Origin: Cladosporium sp. IMV 00045 | Lineage: Eukaryota; Ascomycota; Dothideomycetes; Cladosporiales; Cladosporiaceae | Direction: 5' to 3' | Length of the DNA: 64,000 nucleotides | Assembly (NCBI GenBank): GCA_001931905.2 | Contig: MSJI02000959.1 | Span: 1-64,000 of the forward strand | Shown: piece by piece, positions 1 to 11,130 of the stretch | Position numbering within the stretch: the first letter of the stretch is position 1 | How the letters are laid out: every line of letters begins with the position of its first letter | Translations under genes and position numbers: made by a program | The notes under the pieces: model-generated | What the model saw: the letters and a program-made list of their open reading frames with translations, nothing else | Database searches by the model: none | What the model was told of the DNA's origin: nothing

Positions 1-1395
1 TAATCGACCTTTAAAGCGTACTAAGCGAAGTAATCTAGTACTAGCTAGTCCGGAGTAGTTTAAGAGCTATCTAATCGAATATACTCCTACGGAGGGCTCC
101 GGCGGCCTTACTACTATAATATAAACGACGAGGAGTCGTAGCCGAAGAAGAACTAAGGCGTAATAGTGATTTACTAGCCTTAGAGACCTCCTATTAGTGC
201 TAGTAGCCGCTCGTAGGCTAAATTAACCTCTCCTATACTACCTATTCGACGATCGTACTTACGGCGGTACTCCTTTACCTCCCTTACGTTCCTTATTATT
301 ACGAAGGTCCTAATCGACGGCCGATTAAGATTACCTGCGCTAGCCTAGATATCCTAGTTCTAAGCTACGATAATATCTAGATAAAGAGGATAATAGTGCT
401 TAAGGGGGTCCGTTAGTACTACGATAAAGCATAGCTTCGAATAGTTTAAATAGGAGCGATTACTATATACCTATCGCGAGCGTAGTTTAAATAACGAGTT
501 ACGTCGAGATGCCTATTTAGCGATAATCTAAGGCACCTCCTATAGTTAGCGGTTCGTAGTACTAGTACGACCTCGTTATAAAGGCTCCGGAGCCTATATA
601 GGAGTATCTTAAATAGGCGTAGTAGCCTTAGTAGTAGGAGCCTCCGGAGCCTCTAGAGCCTATTTAATAGCCTCGTAATAGATAGTAAGGCTAATAGCGA
701 TACCGCGATAGCTATCCTTTACTAAATCAACGAGAACCTTACTAATAAGGGCCTCCTAGTCGCTTCGTATCGTACGTAGGCTTAAATCGGTATAATACCT
801 ATCCTTTAACCTATAGGTATACTAATCTATTATAACCTTACTTCTTACGACTTCCTAATAGCCCTTAATTTAATCCTTCTACTAATCCATCGCAAATAGG
901 AGGGCTAAATCGTGTTCTTAGCTATTAACCTACTACGTCTTCACGCTATTAATTATGCGACCGCTACGGCTACTACTACCCTTTAGCCTTACTTCGAGTC
1001 TATACTTTAAGGCCTTAATAGGCTCCTACTCCTACTCCTACTCCTACTCCCTACTCTGGTTAGTTATCGCTAATAAAGAGAGGGGATTACGTATAAGGTG
1101 GTAACGAAGGCGGATAGGCGATTAGTAACGTTATAAATAGAGGCGAGTATAGCGGTATTAATAAGACTGCCTTAGGAGGCATCGTGCACGGTATTAACGT
1201 CGACGGCGGCTCTAGATTAGGAGGCGTAGGCGGTAATAAGGTGATCTTCCGCCTCTTCGTAGTAGGTACTAGCGTTAGTAATACCTCCTAAGCCTCCTAT
1301 AGCCTCTATAAGGGCCGTAAGGCTCGCTTAGCGCTAGACCTTATTATAAATAGCTAATAATACCTTTAAATGCCTATACTACTATAAATTTGACG
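1..1395. repeat. RIP-degraded repeat relic, non-coding
   Basis: The block is almost devoid of CpA and TpG. By hand I count about five TG and three CA in the first 840 bases, while TpA is extremely frequent and CpG is common. This is the signature of repeat-induced point mutation, which turns CpA into TpA on both strands of duplicated DNA. No reading frame of useful length survives in any frame. The pattern stops abruptly near 1390-1415, after which CA and TG return to normal. The original element is probably a transposon, but its class cannot be read from the remains, and its left end lies outside the window. Confidence 0.85.
1023..1052. repeat. CTCCTA hexamer microsatellite
   Basis: About five tandem copies of CTCCTA lie inside the RIP-mutated block. 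The unit has no CA or TG, so it either escaped mutation or is a product of it. No function is implied. Confidence 0.7.
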
Positions 1396-2149
1396 ATACG
1401 GTCTTATTTAGGGGTCGACAACGAGGTCATAAGTGTGATGCTGGTGCTGGTTTCCACGTTTGTATAAGGAACCCTATACAAAGCTGGAAAGCCGGCTAAG
1501 CCTCGCATTGACCACCTGTAACAGACATTTTGCAGTTGATTGTAGGTAGCTCCACCAATGTGATGCTCACCAGCAAAGAAACAAGCCCGAGCCATTTATT
1601 ACACCAGCGCTCATCTCCTGTTGTGCGGCACGGGTGAAAGAGCGCCGAGGCATTCAGCCTGCAAGCAAGATCGCGCGAGAGACTACCGCCATGGAGCCTG
1701 GATGTCTTTTCTTGGCGGTGTGGCCACTGGTATTAGCAGAGCCTTCTCGAGCGTGCCATGCCACGCTGTGGTAGACATCACTCCACCACGAGGCGAGATG
1801 CGGCTCGGCTGAAGGGCCTTGTGTCTGCAATCTCGGTAGGATTCATGCTACAGGGTGTATGGTATGCTCCTACATATTTCTGGCTTGCGCGTCCGAGGGC
1901 GATCTTTCTACCTCCAACACGGGCTCAAATTTTCCTGACATACGCGAGATAGGACGCCTCAATCGTGCTTTTGGCTTGTACCTCATGCGGCAAGTCTGCA
2001 GGTACTGTAGGTAGGGACTCGAATGTCGGCTAATCCCCTACGCCCCTACATCAATGGGGATTCATCAAGGCTGGGTTCGTTCTGTTTCTATTCCACACAT
2101 TTTGCAATTGATACATGGCTCTGTAAAAGAGCGAGAGCGGAAAGCGAGG
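1396..2149. other. Intergenic, between RIP block and membrane-protein gene
   Basis: Normal dinucleotide use resumes here. Only short, unconvincing open frames are present (63-64 codons). The right part is presumably the promoter and leader of the membrane-protein gene. An in-frame upstream ATG at 2054 would add 32 residues to that protein; I prefer the ATG at 2150. Confidence 0.5.
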
Positions 2150-3597
2150 ATGGCTGATCGCGATTCTATGCTCACCAACCACCATGGCTTTGGCACGACT
2201 ACACCTGTCGATCAGCGGCCGTGGCTGTGGACTTTTGGGCTTCTGAGTCTGATTTACAGCGCATTAGCCTTGTGTGCAAGAATTACGAGCAAATGGGGAT
2301 TGCTATGGTACGACGATGCCATTCTTGCGTCATCATATGTAAGTCATTCTCGCCATGTGAATGACTGACCCTGACAATAACGCCAGGGCTTCGCATTGGT
2401 ACACTATGGCTTGTTGTACAGATCCGTCTACGACGGCCTGGGAGCGGTAGCAGTCCACCTCACGGGCAATAGCTTGTACAACGCAGCACGAGTAAGAGTC
2501 TCCTCGTCTGTCTGGCTACGAACCCGCAAGAAGGTCACTGACATGCCGCTATAGTACTATTTTGTCTCACGAATTTTTCTGATAATCGCCCTCTGTCTCG
2601 CCAAGGTATCCATGATCTCTTTCACACGCCGCATTTTCAGTGGTCAAATGTACGGGGAACGATACATCTTTGGGGTCAGCTTTGCAATCACCGCTGTTTG
2701 GGGGATCACGGCTGTCCTGGCTAGCTCGATCGGATGCCATCCGCCGCAATCGCTTGTTGCGACTGAGAATGCAGTATGCAGCGCAGATGTAAGTCCAGGT
2801 TCATTTTGGGGGAGAGAATAGTAGCGAGCGCTCTCCGTCCACTTGCAAGAGCTGATTGTGATGGACATCTGTCGAACAATCTTTTACGGGGCCCTCGGCA
2901 GCATCTGTGGCTTCACGAAACGATTGAGTACCACATCAGCCCTGCAGACAACGACTAATGTTCTTCTTCACTTTCATAGATGGCCCGCTGGAAAGCAATA
3001 ACGGCATTCGACGTCTTCACCGAAATCCTCCTCCTCGCCTTGCCTGCATGGCTCGTCTCGCGCATTGGAGTCAAAGCGTCCAGCAAATGGGTCGTCGTCT
3101 TCGTCTTCAGCTTCCGCCTCATCGTCGCGGCCTTCAGTCTCGCAACGATGTTCATCTACTTCAAGTTCCTGTATTCGGGCACGGCACGCGACAGCATTGG
3201 GCTGGTGCCGACAGTCATATCGACCGAAGCCATGCTCTGTGCCAGTTTGATCACGGCGAGCATCCCGAGTCTGAGGAGCTTCTTGTGGGCATTCATGAGC
3301 CGGGGCGTTTTCACAATGTACGGTGTTGACACCACGGCTTCTCAAGGGGGTAGCCACGGTGTGAGTATACCCATGCATTCGATAGGTCAGAGCGAAACAG
3401 ATGGGGAAAATCACGATGTTCGGCTGCGGAATCGGGTCGAGTTACGCCCGGAGTGCTTGGGGTATCGAGTCGATGTCAGGGCTGCTAGCATGGCGAAGAA
3501 GACAAAGCACGCAGAGGATGAACGCAGCGTGAATAGCGATGGCAGTGAGCGGATGATCATACGCCGGCAGGTCGAGTTCGATCTGCATGAGGACTAA
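2150..3597 (+). CDS. PTH11-like / rhodopsin-domain integral membrane protein
   Basis: Four exons (2150-2338, 2387-2491, 2555-2788, 2980-3597) give 381 residues. The first 280 or so carry about seven hydrophobic segments, then a hydrophilic tail with polar and charged stretches. The segment starting ARWKAITAFDVFTEILLLALP matches the conserved transmembrane region of the fungal rhodopsin-like family, which includes PTH11-related receptors. Family members sit in the plasma membrane, and some sense surface or host cues in plant-associated fungi; the ligand here is unknown. All joins keep phase 0 with GT-AG borders. The third intron (191 nt) is long for this window, and a small extra exon inside it cannot be excluded. 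An in-frame ATG at 2054 is an alternative start. The gene lies next to a RIP-mutated repeat, as accessory receptor genes often do. Confidence 0.8.
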
Positions 3598-4286
3598 GTT
3601 GTTCTTGGTTATCATGCATTTTGATAGTGGCTGTCTTCTCCCGTGAATCTTTAGAAGTGATCAAAGAAGTACCACGGTAAAAACATTGCATTTTCTCGAT
3701 CCCGAAAACCGTTTCTCACTCAAAAAAAAAAAAAATCTGGCTCCTGGCTCATGAGCATCTAAACTTCTATACCATACGACGGCCGCAGGCGAGACGGCTT
3801 GATTCCCCGGGAGCCGAGATCGCCAATGACGCATGCGAGCTAAGACATGAAGGGAAGCTCACTTCAATATCGCTCAAGCGCCAAGGTACCTACTCTCGCC
3901 TCTCCTGGAAGCATGGATGTGGTGAAGAGTCTAGACATTACGGCCCCTTCTAGCCGATGAATGCGAACGCCGCAGGCCTGCATGTGTCGCGTTTAACGAA
4001 GCAGCATAGATAAGATCCGCCCTGCCTTTTCACGCTATCTCGGTGATGCTACCTTCCAGGCTCATGGTGGCATACTCCGTTGACTCTCCTTTGAGGAATT
4101 CAAGTCCGGTCAAAGATATGTCGCCATCGAAAACAGCTTGTAGTTGGGGTTCGTTATGGTCTACCTGTTTGGATCAGACTGCGTTGAGGACTTCTCGGAT
4201 ACATTATGATCGCTACGGCCCTTTGAGCTTTAATAGGAGGAGATCCTAGAGCATGGAATATCACAAAAATGACAAAAAGACAAAAA
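3598..4286. other. Intergenic, 3' flank and gene-free DNA
   Basis: The stretch holds the 3' flank of the membrane-protein gene, including a run of 14 A at about 3722-3735, and then the downstream side of the minus-strand 5S gene. I see no gene. Confidence 0.5.
4261..4286 (-). terminator. Pol III T-run terminator of the 5S gene
   Basis: Immediately after the 5S 3' end the minus strand carries runs of six, five and five T separated by a few bases, a typical RNA polymerase III stop with backups. Confidence 0.7.
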
Positions 4287-4405
4287 ACATACAACAGGCG
4301 GGATTCCCAGATGGTCACCCACTCTAGTACTAGTCGCCCGGTTTAGTGCTTATGTATGGCAGAGCGGACGGGATGCCCAGTTTTCACTAACCTATGGTCG
4401 TATGT
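4287..4405 (-). rRNA. 5S ribosomal RNA
   Basis: Read on the minus strand, the 119-nt sequence starts ACATACGACCATAGG and ends CCTGTTGTATGT, so the two ends pair as helix I with one G-U. The interior holds the conserved GGGCATCCCGTCCGCTCTGCC stretch (loop B/helix III side) and GTGGGTGACCATC, which corresponds to the RNA polymerase III internal control region (box C). Downstream on the minus strand are several T runs (4261-4286), the normal Pol III terminator. Filamentous ascomycetes scatter single 5S genes around the genome, so an isolated copy is expected. The sequence is somewhat divergent in the helix IV-V region, so this could be a variant or a decaying copy, but both ends and the promoter elements look intact. 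Confidence 0.88.
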
Positions 4406-4796
4406 GCTCATTACTCAAGACAATCAATTTATGAAATTACACCAAATCTCAAAGAGAGCACGAGCAGCAGGACGGTTCGAACATGAGCTTGACTGCCAGA
4501 TACATGTCTGTAAAGCGGATGAAGAAAATCGTTCGACAATGCACGACATGTGGAACATGATTCATTTCATCCGAAGGAGCCCAAAGTCTCGTCAAATACC
4601 GACTGACCGTGAACCTAAGCTGTCATCTTCAAGAACTTGGGCAAGTCACGCTCAGCCGTCTGAGCTCTGATCAATATCACAGCGTTCTCAATCTCCAGGC
4701 CGATCACAGCAAGCAAGACCACTCTGAGAAGTTCTGCAATACGCTGATCAGTCGAATCTGAATTCTGACAAAACGAAGGGACATTTTACCTCACCA
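4406..4796. other. Intergenic, between 5S gene and ankyrin/CorA pseudogene
   Basis: This is the 5' flank of the 5S gene and the 3' flank of the pseudogene. A GGTTCGAAC string near 4471 looks like a tRNA B box, but no cloverleaf can be built around it. Confidence 0.5.
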
Positions 4797-7700
4797 TCAG
4801 TCAGAACCCATCGCAATGGCCCTCTCCTCATCTGTCGGCGACCGACCCTTGCGAGACCGAAGTCTAGAATGCATGCGGAAAGGAAGAGTAGAGGCATTCT
4901 TTGGCGCTTCGACCGCAGCTGTGACACCATGCGGCTTGCCAATGCTCTCAATTGTCGACGGGTTCTCAAATCTTGTGCGTAGGCTTCTTCTCATCCAACT
5001 CCAAATCCCCGGCAAATACATCGCCAGGAGCACGAAGCTGAGCGCGATTCCCAGACCGACCCCAACGACGTATCGCATGACGAATGAGAGGGACATCTGT
5101 TGCTCATTGTCGGCATTGCGAGGAAGCTCTCTAATGTTGATCGCAAAGAAGGCCGCGAGGAACGAGAGAGGAAGGAAAATCACAGTGACAATGGTGAAGA
5201 CCATCGGTGTGCGGCCTGCTGCCGCAGTGTCATCTGCTTGCTTTCTGGCGAATCGAGCTTCAATTGCAATGGCGTATCTTTGTCTGTGGTCCAGGAGGGC
5301 TGTGGTGGACTGGTATACCTCATGCATTGTCGCTTTCATGCTTTCAATCTCGCTCGCGCTTTGGCTTAGACGTTTCAATTGCTCATTCAAGGCGGTCTCG
5401 ATCCGCTCTTGGCGCGAGTGATTGCTGGGAGTACTGTCCGGCTCAAAGGTCTGTTTCAGGTCCCGTAGTACAGTCTGTTGATCTTTAACGAGCTGGAAAA
5501 GGATCCCAAGCTCATTTCTGATGTCCCTGACTTCTTCAAGTAAGCAGGTCTCGTGGTGAATGTCTAGAAGTCTTCCCACAAACGCCGGTTCGCCTTGTGC
5601 TGTAAGACTCTGTGGGCTTTTTATCCACTGCGAAGCACTCGCGCTATCAGACTTGAAGTTTTGGAAGAATTGAACTTCACTGTTGACAGCATCCTCCACC
5701 ATAGTGCCGTACATGTCGAGGACAGGAGGAATTCGCCGCTGGATAGCAGTATTGCTGCTAGCTGAAAGACAATGTCCAACAATCCGTACGGCCAATTCAA
5801 TGGTAGTCAGAATGGCATCACCTTTTGCGTCGAAGTCATTCAGGTATTGAGGTCCTCGTGAGCTGGCAAGGCTTTCAAGAACACTGCTCAGTAACAAGGG
5901 CGTTCTATCACAACGTTGCTGCTCCTCCTGCGGGAAACTCGTCAAGATCAGCCCTGGGCCAAGGACCCAAACCCAAAGCTGGTCGACCATCAGCATATCG
6001 ATGGCTGATTTCTGTGCAGTGTAGCGTTCTTGAAAGCGCCCTACAACCTGATCATCATCCCGATCGTGCGTGTCAATGCCCTTGTACCAAAACTGATCGA
6101 GAGTACGACGTGCGTGGTGCAGGAAATCGTTGCCATCCCAGTCAAGATAGACTTGACGCAACCGATCGTCTCGTCTCGTTTCAGCATCTTGTACTTTCCA
6201 GTCCTGCTTTTGGATCGCGGATTCTTCTGCGGAGGGCGAATGTGGATGCCCTTGTTTGCCCAACGCTAATGTTCTCACCCTAGTCTCAAGATCGAGATAT
6301 GGCATGAACAAGCACGCCTTGAAGTCTGTTTCCATCTTCGAGGCGTCGAATGAGTTGGCCAGTCTGCTATCTGACTCCCGGAAAAGCATCTCCGCACTGA
6401 TTGGGGCAAACATGTGGCGGTGTTGCTCCTCGTTTGAGTTAGGCGGGGGAGAAGTGGCCCGCCCTTCGGTTTCGATACTCTCACTGGCATCCATGCGCTC
6501 TGGGGGGACAGGATCTCCGAGGCCCTCGTGGCGTTTCACGAGTCTTTGGCAAGACGGGCGCATATGGAGAGCATGGAGCTTCTGTCCTTGATACTGTTGC
6601 TCACTTAAGGATCACTCTAGCGCTTCGAAGCCTTCCATATCTGAGAACCCAGTCTCGATGGTTTGCTTCATCAGAAGAGTGTGACACCAGGAGAGATTGT
6701 TTGCTGGAATGTGTATCCACCGAATCCTGTTTGTGTCTGGAGGCATCGTGCTGACTCTCTCTCTCGTTACCATCCCTGCTTCTCCATGTTCACAATACAG
6801 CAGCAAATCGACTGACAAACGGTACCTCTGGGGTGATCCACTTTGCCTTGGGATATCGATAATGTGAGCATCAAATTCTCTGGCTGTCTGCCGAATGTTC
6901 GCTGGCAGGGGACCAATGCTTTTCTGGCTCCAAGGAGCCAATCGCGACAAGCGCTCGATCTTGCAGCGTCGAAGAGAGGTGTATTACCTCTACTGTCTTT
7001 CCCTGTCATGAAAACGTCGTTTTGTTGCAAAAGTCGTTCAACAAGCTCTGAGTGCCCAGCGGCCGCTGCTAGATGCAGAGGGGTCCGCAACGCAAGTGAT
7101 TTTTGGTTGACATCGGCCACGTGCGAAAGTAGTATGTCTACCACCTTTACATGCTGCAGGGGTTTCGCCTGCCATAGCGTCTCATATGCAGAGACAGGCC
7201 CGGCAGTACAGGCAAGGTGTAAGGGGCTCCAACCTCCGTTGCACGTGGATTTCAGGTCAAGGCCAGCCCCCTTAGCAAGCAATAATTGAACGACGTCAGC
7301 ATGCCCATGGTACGAAGCGATGTGTAGTGGCGTCGAATGGCTGTCTGTTTGAGCATGGATATTGGACCCATTCTCTAGCAACAAACGGACAATGTTGACA
7401 GTACCTGCATTGTAGCCACAAGCCAGGTGAAGTGGCGTGTTGTTCCCCTCGCATGTGGAATCAACTGCCACTCCATTCGTAATCAGCCAACTGGCCAATT
7501 CCACCTTTCCAAATTGAGCTGCGACATGAAGTGGCGTTTTTCGGGCCATTCTCATCCCCTGTTCGCTACCTAAGTCGCTATGATGGCGAAAGGATTCCGC
7601 CACGAATTCCGCTGCGTTTGAGTCAGCGTCTTCGTTCTCGATGGACATCAGGAGATCTAGCATCTCTGCTGAGCCCCAGAACGAGTCCGGATCTGAAGCA

Positions 7701-8455
7701 ATGTGGTGCCATACATTGCGTCCTCGATTGTCCAGTGTTCTGACAACTTCTCTGTCTTGAAGTAGCATTCGTACTACAGCAATGTGGCCTCTCCAAATAG
7801 CAACCATAAGGGTAGTCCGCCCTTCCGAGTCTACCGCTTTTGTATCCGCTCTATAACTGATCAAGAGCATGGCAACTGAGGTGGTGCCTCGACGGCGGAG
7901 TGTGAATGTGAAGTAGAGGCCATTATCACCATCATTGTCCTTCCTATCCAGAGACAGGCGAAGGTCGGACTGGTCACGGCCCTCAAGTAATGCTTTCGCC
8001 ACGTCTATGTGGTTCATATGTGATAAAGCGGTTTTCCCATCAGAGTCTGCAACGTCAAGAAGGGCCTTATGCTCAAACAGGGTTTTGACCATCGCGATGG
8101 TATCTGCCACGCTATTAGGTTTTGACGTTCGAGAAAAACAGCAGGGCTCTACTGATGAGTCCGTCTCACAGCTGCAAGCAGCAAGCACCAAGGGCGTTTT
8201 GCCCTTAAATCTTGCTGGACTCTCGAAGCGAATGTTCGGGTCAGCCTTCTCCTTAGATAGAAGATGAAGTGCCGCGGAATGACAACCATTTGCGCAGCAG
8301 ATAGCCAAAGCCTCAGCAAGAACATCCTCCTTTCTGTTGCCGTGCGATTGTGTTGATATGACCCGGCTCAAGGCGGCCTGATCTCCTGAGGTCACAGTTT
8401 TTGTCAGTTGCTCTAGCCTGGCTTCCTCATCCGGGTAATCTTGCGAGACAGACAT
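4797..8455 (-). pseudogene. Broken ankyrin-repeat + CorA-like Mg2+ transporter-type gene
   Basis: The minus strand reads as one ancestral gene in three pieces. From 8455 to about 6965 there are some ten ankyrin repeats (several TPLHLA-type helices). At about 6960-6975 the frame shifts by one; the new frame continues as the conserved linker with RWIHIPANN and EGFEALE. At 6612-6614 a TGA interrupts that frame. The same frame continues past it as QGQKLHALHMRPSCQ and then the CorA-like region to 4797, with LMVDQLW and two C-terminal transmembrane helices. Fungal proteins with this domain order are common. The linker is continuous across both breaks, so introns do not explain them well; a CGA-to-TGA change would explain the stop. 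The usual GMN motif after the first helix is replaced by AIN. It may instead be expressed as two separate proteins, or the breaks may be assembly errors. Confidence 0.7.
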
Positions 8456-8482
8456 CGTGCTCGAAATAAGGTCGTCGAGCAA

Positions 8483-8951
8483 AGGTGCTTAAGCGTAACT
8501 CATTAGGTCCCAGCCTGATGTGTTGTTCTCACCCATCAGCTGCACAACACCCTGGTCTTCGGCGGAGAAATGAACAACAGGCTAAATTGAACTGTCGAGT
8601 CGTTGAGGCGTCATGCTGTAAGAACCAGGTGGAATGGAGACATCAGTGATCCTTTCTTCGAATCTCATTCTGGAGCACTCGAGCTGAGATCCAGCTGATG
8701 TACTTGTAAGCAAAGCTGAAAAATATAGTCACCACATGCATGCATCAGCGGGCGGCGTCATTGCGCATGCGCAGGGCGCTTATCTCGTGTCTGATTGAAG
8801 ATGCAACCACAAGAAATACCGCGGACTTGGTTTGATATTCAGCGTGTCGCCAGATTTTGTCGTCCGTTCCGATGGTCGTTGGCCTTGCAAGACATCGACA
8901 CAAATACGCCAAATATCCTACAGCAGCAACCAACCCAAATCAGCTCGTTCC
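8483..8951. other. Intergenic, between ankyrin/CorA pseudogene and MFS gene
   Basis: This is the 5' flank of the ankyrin/CorA pseudogene and the 3' flank of the MFS gene, which run in the same direction. I see no convincing gene. Confidence 0.5.
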
Positions 8952-10478
8952 TTAGTATGCATACCTAAAATACAAATTCTCCCGATCCGTCAAATCGTCA
9001 AAAGCAAACTTCTCGCCCTCCTTCTCATCCAAATCCAGCGCCTCCCTCCTCTTATTCTCCCTCCTCAACATCACATACAGCGTCGCAGCGACGGCAACCA
9101 AAACAGCATAACTCCCAATAATCCCCTGCCATAGCCTCGGATACTGTTCATTGACCTGCTCAGTCCTGACCCAAAAAGGACCCACAATATTGCCAATACA
9201 GTACATGAAAAACGTGCTCGAAGCCATGAACGACTTCTTCGTATTACCAGCCACATTGACCATTCCCATGCTGACGATAAGGCTCGTGACGGGCGCGAAG
9301 AAGCCGATGAGAGTATATCCCGCGAGCGGCGTGGCGCCGCCGTCGCTCCAGGGGGCTTTCCAAATCATGGCGCAGCCAGCCATGACGGGCAGGCAGTTGA
9401 GCATGAGCATGATGAGGCGGATGTTCTTGAAAAGCAGACTGGCGTAGCCGCACGCAATGATCGTGACGAGGCACACAGCGCCCAGAGGCATTTGCCAGAG
9501 TAGAGCTGTTTTGGGGTCGTAGCCGAAAGTGCTGACGATGAGAGGACCGAAAGCGGACACGGCACCGTTGACCGTGTAGGCGAGCCCCATCATGAAGCTG
9601 ATCAGGTAGACTTTCGGGTCGGTCAGGGCGTCTTTGATTTGAGGCCATTTGATGATGTTGCAGCGGACGCCCATGTGGCCTTGGCGGAGGCGCTCCATGG
9701 AGACGGTCTTTTCTTGGCCTCGAAGGAAGAAGGCGTCGTTGGGTGTTTGTGGGAAGAGAAAGAAGCAGATGCCGTAGATGACGGTTAGGGAGCCGGCCAT
9801 GATGTACAGGTACTGCCAGCGTTCGAGAGCGCCGGAGTTGATGCCTGCGAAAGCGTAGTTGAAGCCTGCTCCGATGATTGTCCATGCGCCGGTTGCGGAA
9901 TACCAGAGGCACTGGCGCCATGTCTGTTCGCGCTGCGTGTAGAACGAAGATACGATGACCATGAAAGCGGTGGGCATGATGGATTCTAAGAAGCCAAGGA
10001 AGAAGCGCTGCACGTATAGCCCTCTGTAGTCGGTCACCAAGGCGGTGGACATGCAGCAAAGACCCCAGATAACGACGGCAACACCAAGCACGCGACTGAG
10101 ATGGAATCTCTGAAATGCGTAAGTCAACGGCATGACACCACCGAGCATACCAAAGTAGAAAATCGAGCTGGCCCATGAAAGTCGTTGAGTCGACGTGACG
10201 GGTGGGTCCACAGAGTCGTCCACGACGACTCGAAGGTCGAGACTTGTGATCATACCAAAGATGCTGGCACCGCCGAGGATGGCCTTGTCGTAGTACACCA
10301 AGCCATAGCCGAACCACAGGAATGGGATCACCCAGAAATCGATCTTGCGGATGATGCGTCGCTCGATGGCATGGTCGTATGAATGAGCTTCGGTGCCGAC
10401 GACCTGGGCTGCCACATCGCCCATGGTTTTCGTTCGAGCTTCTGCACTTGGAGTGCTCTCGGAGCCCGGATTGTCCAT
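8952..10478 (-). CDS. MFS transporter, Dal5/allantoate permease-like (ACS family)
   Basis: A single uninterrupted exon encodes 508 residues with about twelve transmembrane helices. The pattern IIRKIDFWVIPFLWFGYGL near the N terminus, LYVQRFFLGFLES (helix 4) and the WRQCLWYSATGAW region are typical of the anion:cation symporter family, whose yeast members include Dal5 (allantoate, ureidosuccinate), Tna1 (nicotinate) and Vht1 (biotin). The protein is expected in the plasma membrane taking up a small organic anion; the exact substrate cannot be told from sequence. The ATG at 10478 is the first in frame; the open frame upstream has none. The next gene is transcribed divergently. Confidence 0.88.
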   Translation of the reverse strand: MDNPGSESTPSAEARTKTMGDVAAQVVGTEAHSYDHAIERRIIRKIDFWVIPFLWFGYGLVYYDKAILGGASIFGMITSLDLRVVVDDSVDPPVTSTQRLSWASSIFYFGMLGGVMPLTYAFQRFHLSRVLGVAVVIWGLCCMSTALVTDYRGLYVQRFFLGFLESIMPTAFMVIVSSFYTQREQTWRQCLWYSATGAWTIIGAGFNYAFAGINSGALERWQYLYIMAGSLTVIYGICFFLFPQTPNDAFFLRGQEKTVSMERLRQGHMGVRCNIIKWPQIKDALTDPKVYLISFMMGLAYTVNGAVSAFGPLIVSTFGYDPKTALLWQMPLGAVCLVTIIACGYASLLFKNIRLIMLMLNCLPVMAGCAMIWKAPWSDGGATPLAGYTLIGFFAPVTSLIVSMGMVNVAGNTKKSFMASSTFFMYCIGNIVGPFWVRTEQVNEQYPRLWQGIIGSYAVLVAVAATLYVMLRRENKRREALDLDEKEGEKFAFDDLTDRENLYFRYAY

Positions 10479-10538
10479 GGCGAATATTTTGATGATGAAT
10501 TGCAGTCGAGATGCAAATGTTTTCCTTTCTCTGCTCAA

Positions 10539-11130
10539 GAGGCCGGTCTCGCTGATATGGGTTGAGAAGAAGCTAAGGGATTAGAGTTCGCTCTAGGAGT
10601 GAAGGTCGGGCAAACTAGAAAGACATAGCATAAAATCACGAAAGACAAGAAAGTGATATGTCAAAAATGATATGTACAGTCAGCGAACATGTGTGTTGAT
10701 GAATTTTCATATGCCAAACTGTTGGCTTCGTCAATCCAAGACGCCACTGCAGACGCCTAGCGATGGCGTGAATGGGCCCGCCTCTTGATCCTACTTGACC
10801 AATGGAGCTTCGATATGGTTCTTCTGAGGGATGAGGCGGTTGTCGATGGATCTGTTGAGTACTCAAGTAGCATTACTACAGTACGTATTCATTGCCGATT
10901 TCTCTTTCTAGTCAGAATGAAATATCATATTTTTTGACAGGTAGAGCAGACGAGTGTTTGTGAATTGCATGTGAGAAGCTTCGGCGTCGTCTCAAGCGCG
11001 CTAACCCCATCCAGCCTGCCGATCGCTTTAATTTTTAGAAAGTCGAGAAAGTCCAAACCTCACAAGCAGAAGGCCTGCGAAAGCGACATCCTCCCACCTT
11101 TAATACCACCAACACACTTCCACCACCACA
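10539..11130. other. Divergent promoter region, MFS gene / L1-domain gene
   Basis: About 590 bp separate the MFS leader from the L1-domain gene. No gene is visible. Both promoters must lie here. Confidence 0.5.

Noticed and set aside
2850..2979. Extra exon inside the third intron of the membrane-protein gene
   Set aside because: The direct join of 2788 to 2980 already matches the family sequence and keeps phase; an inserted exon would add unsupported residues.
4471..4480. tRNA B-box-like GGTTCGAAC
   Set aside because: No A box at the right spacing and no acceptor or anticodon stems can be folded around it.
6563..6614. Small intron removing the TGA in the ankyrin/CorA gene
   Set aside because: Possible GT...AG pairs are either about 22 nt, shorter than fungal introns, or delete conserved linker residues.
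9244..10317. 357-codon frame overlapping the MFS gene on the same strand in another frame
   Set aside because: Arg/His-rich composition with no features; it is a shadow of the C-ending codon bias in the real MFS gene.
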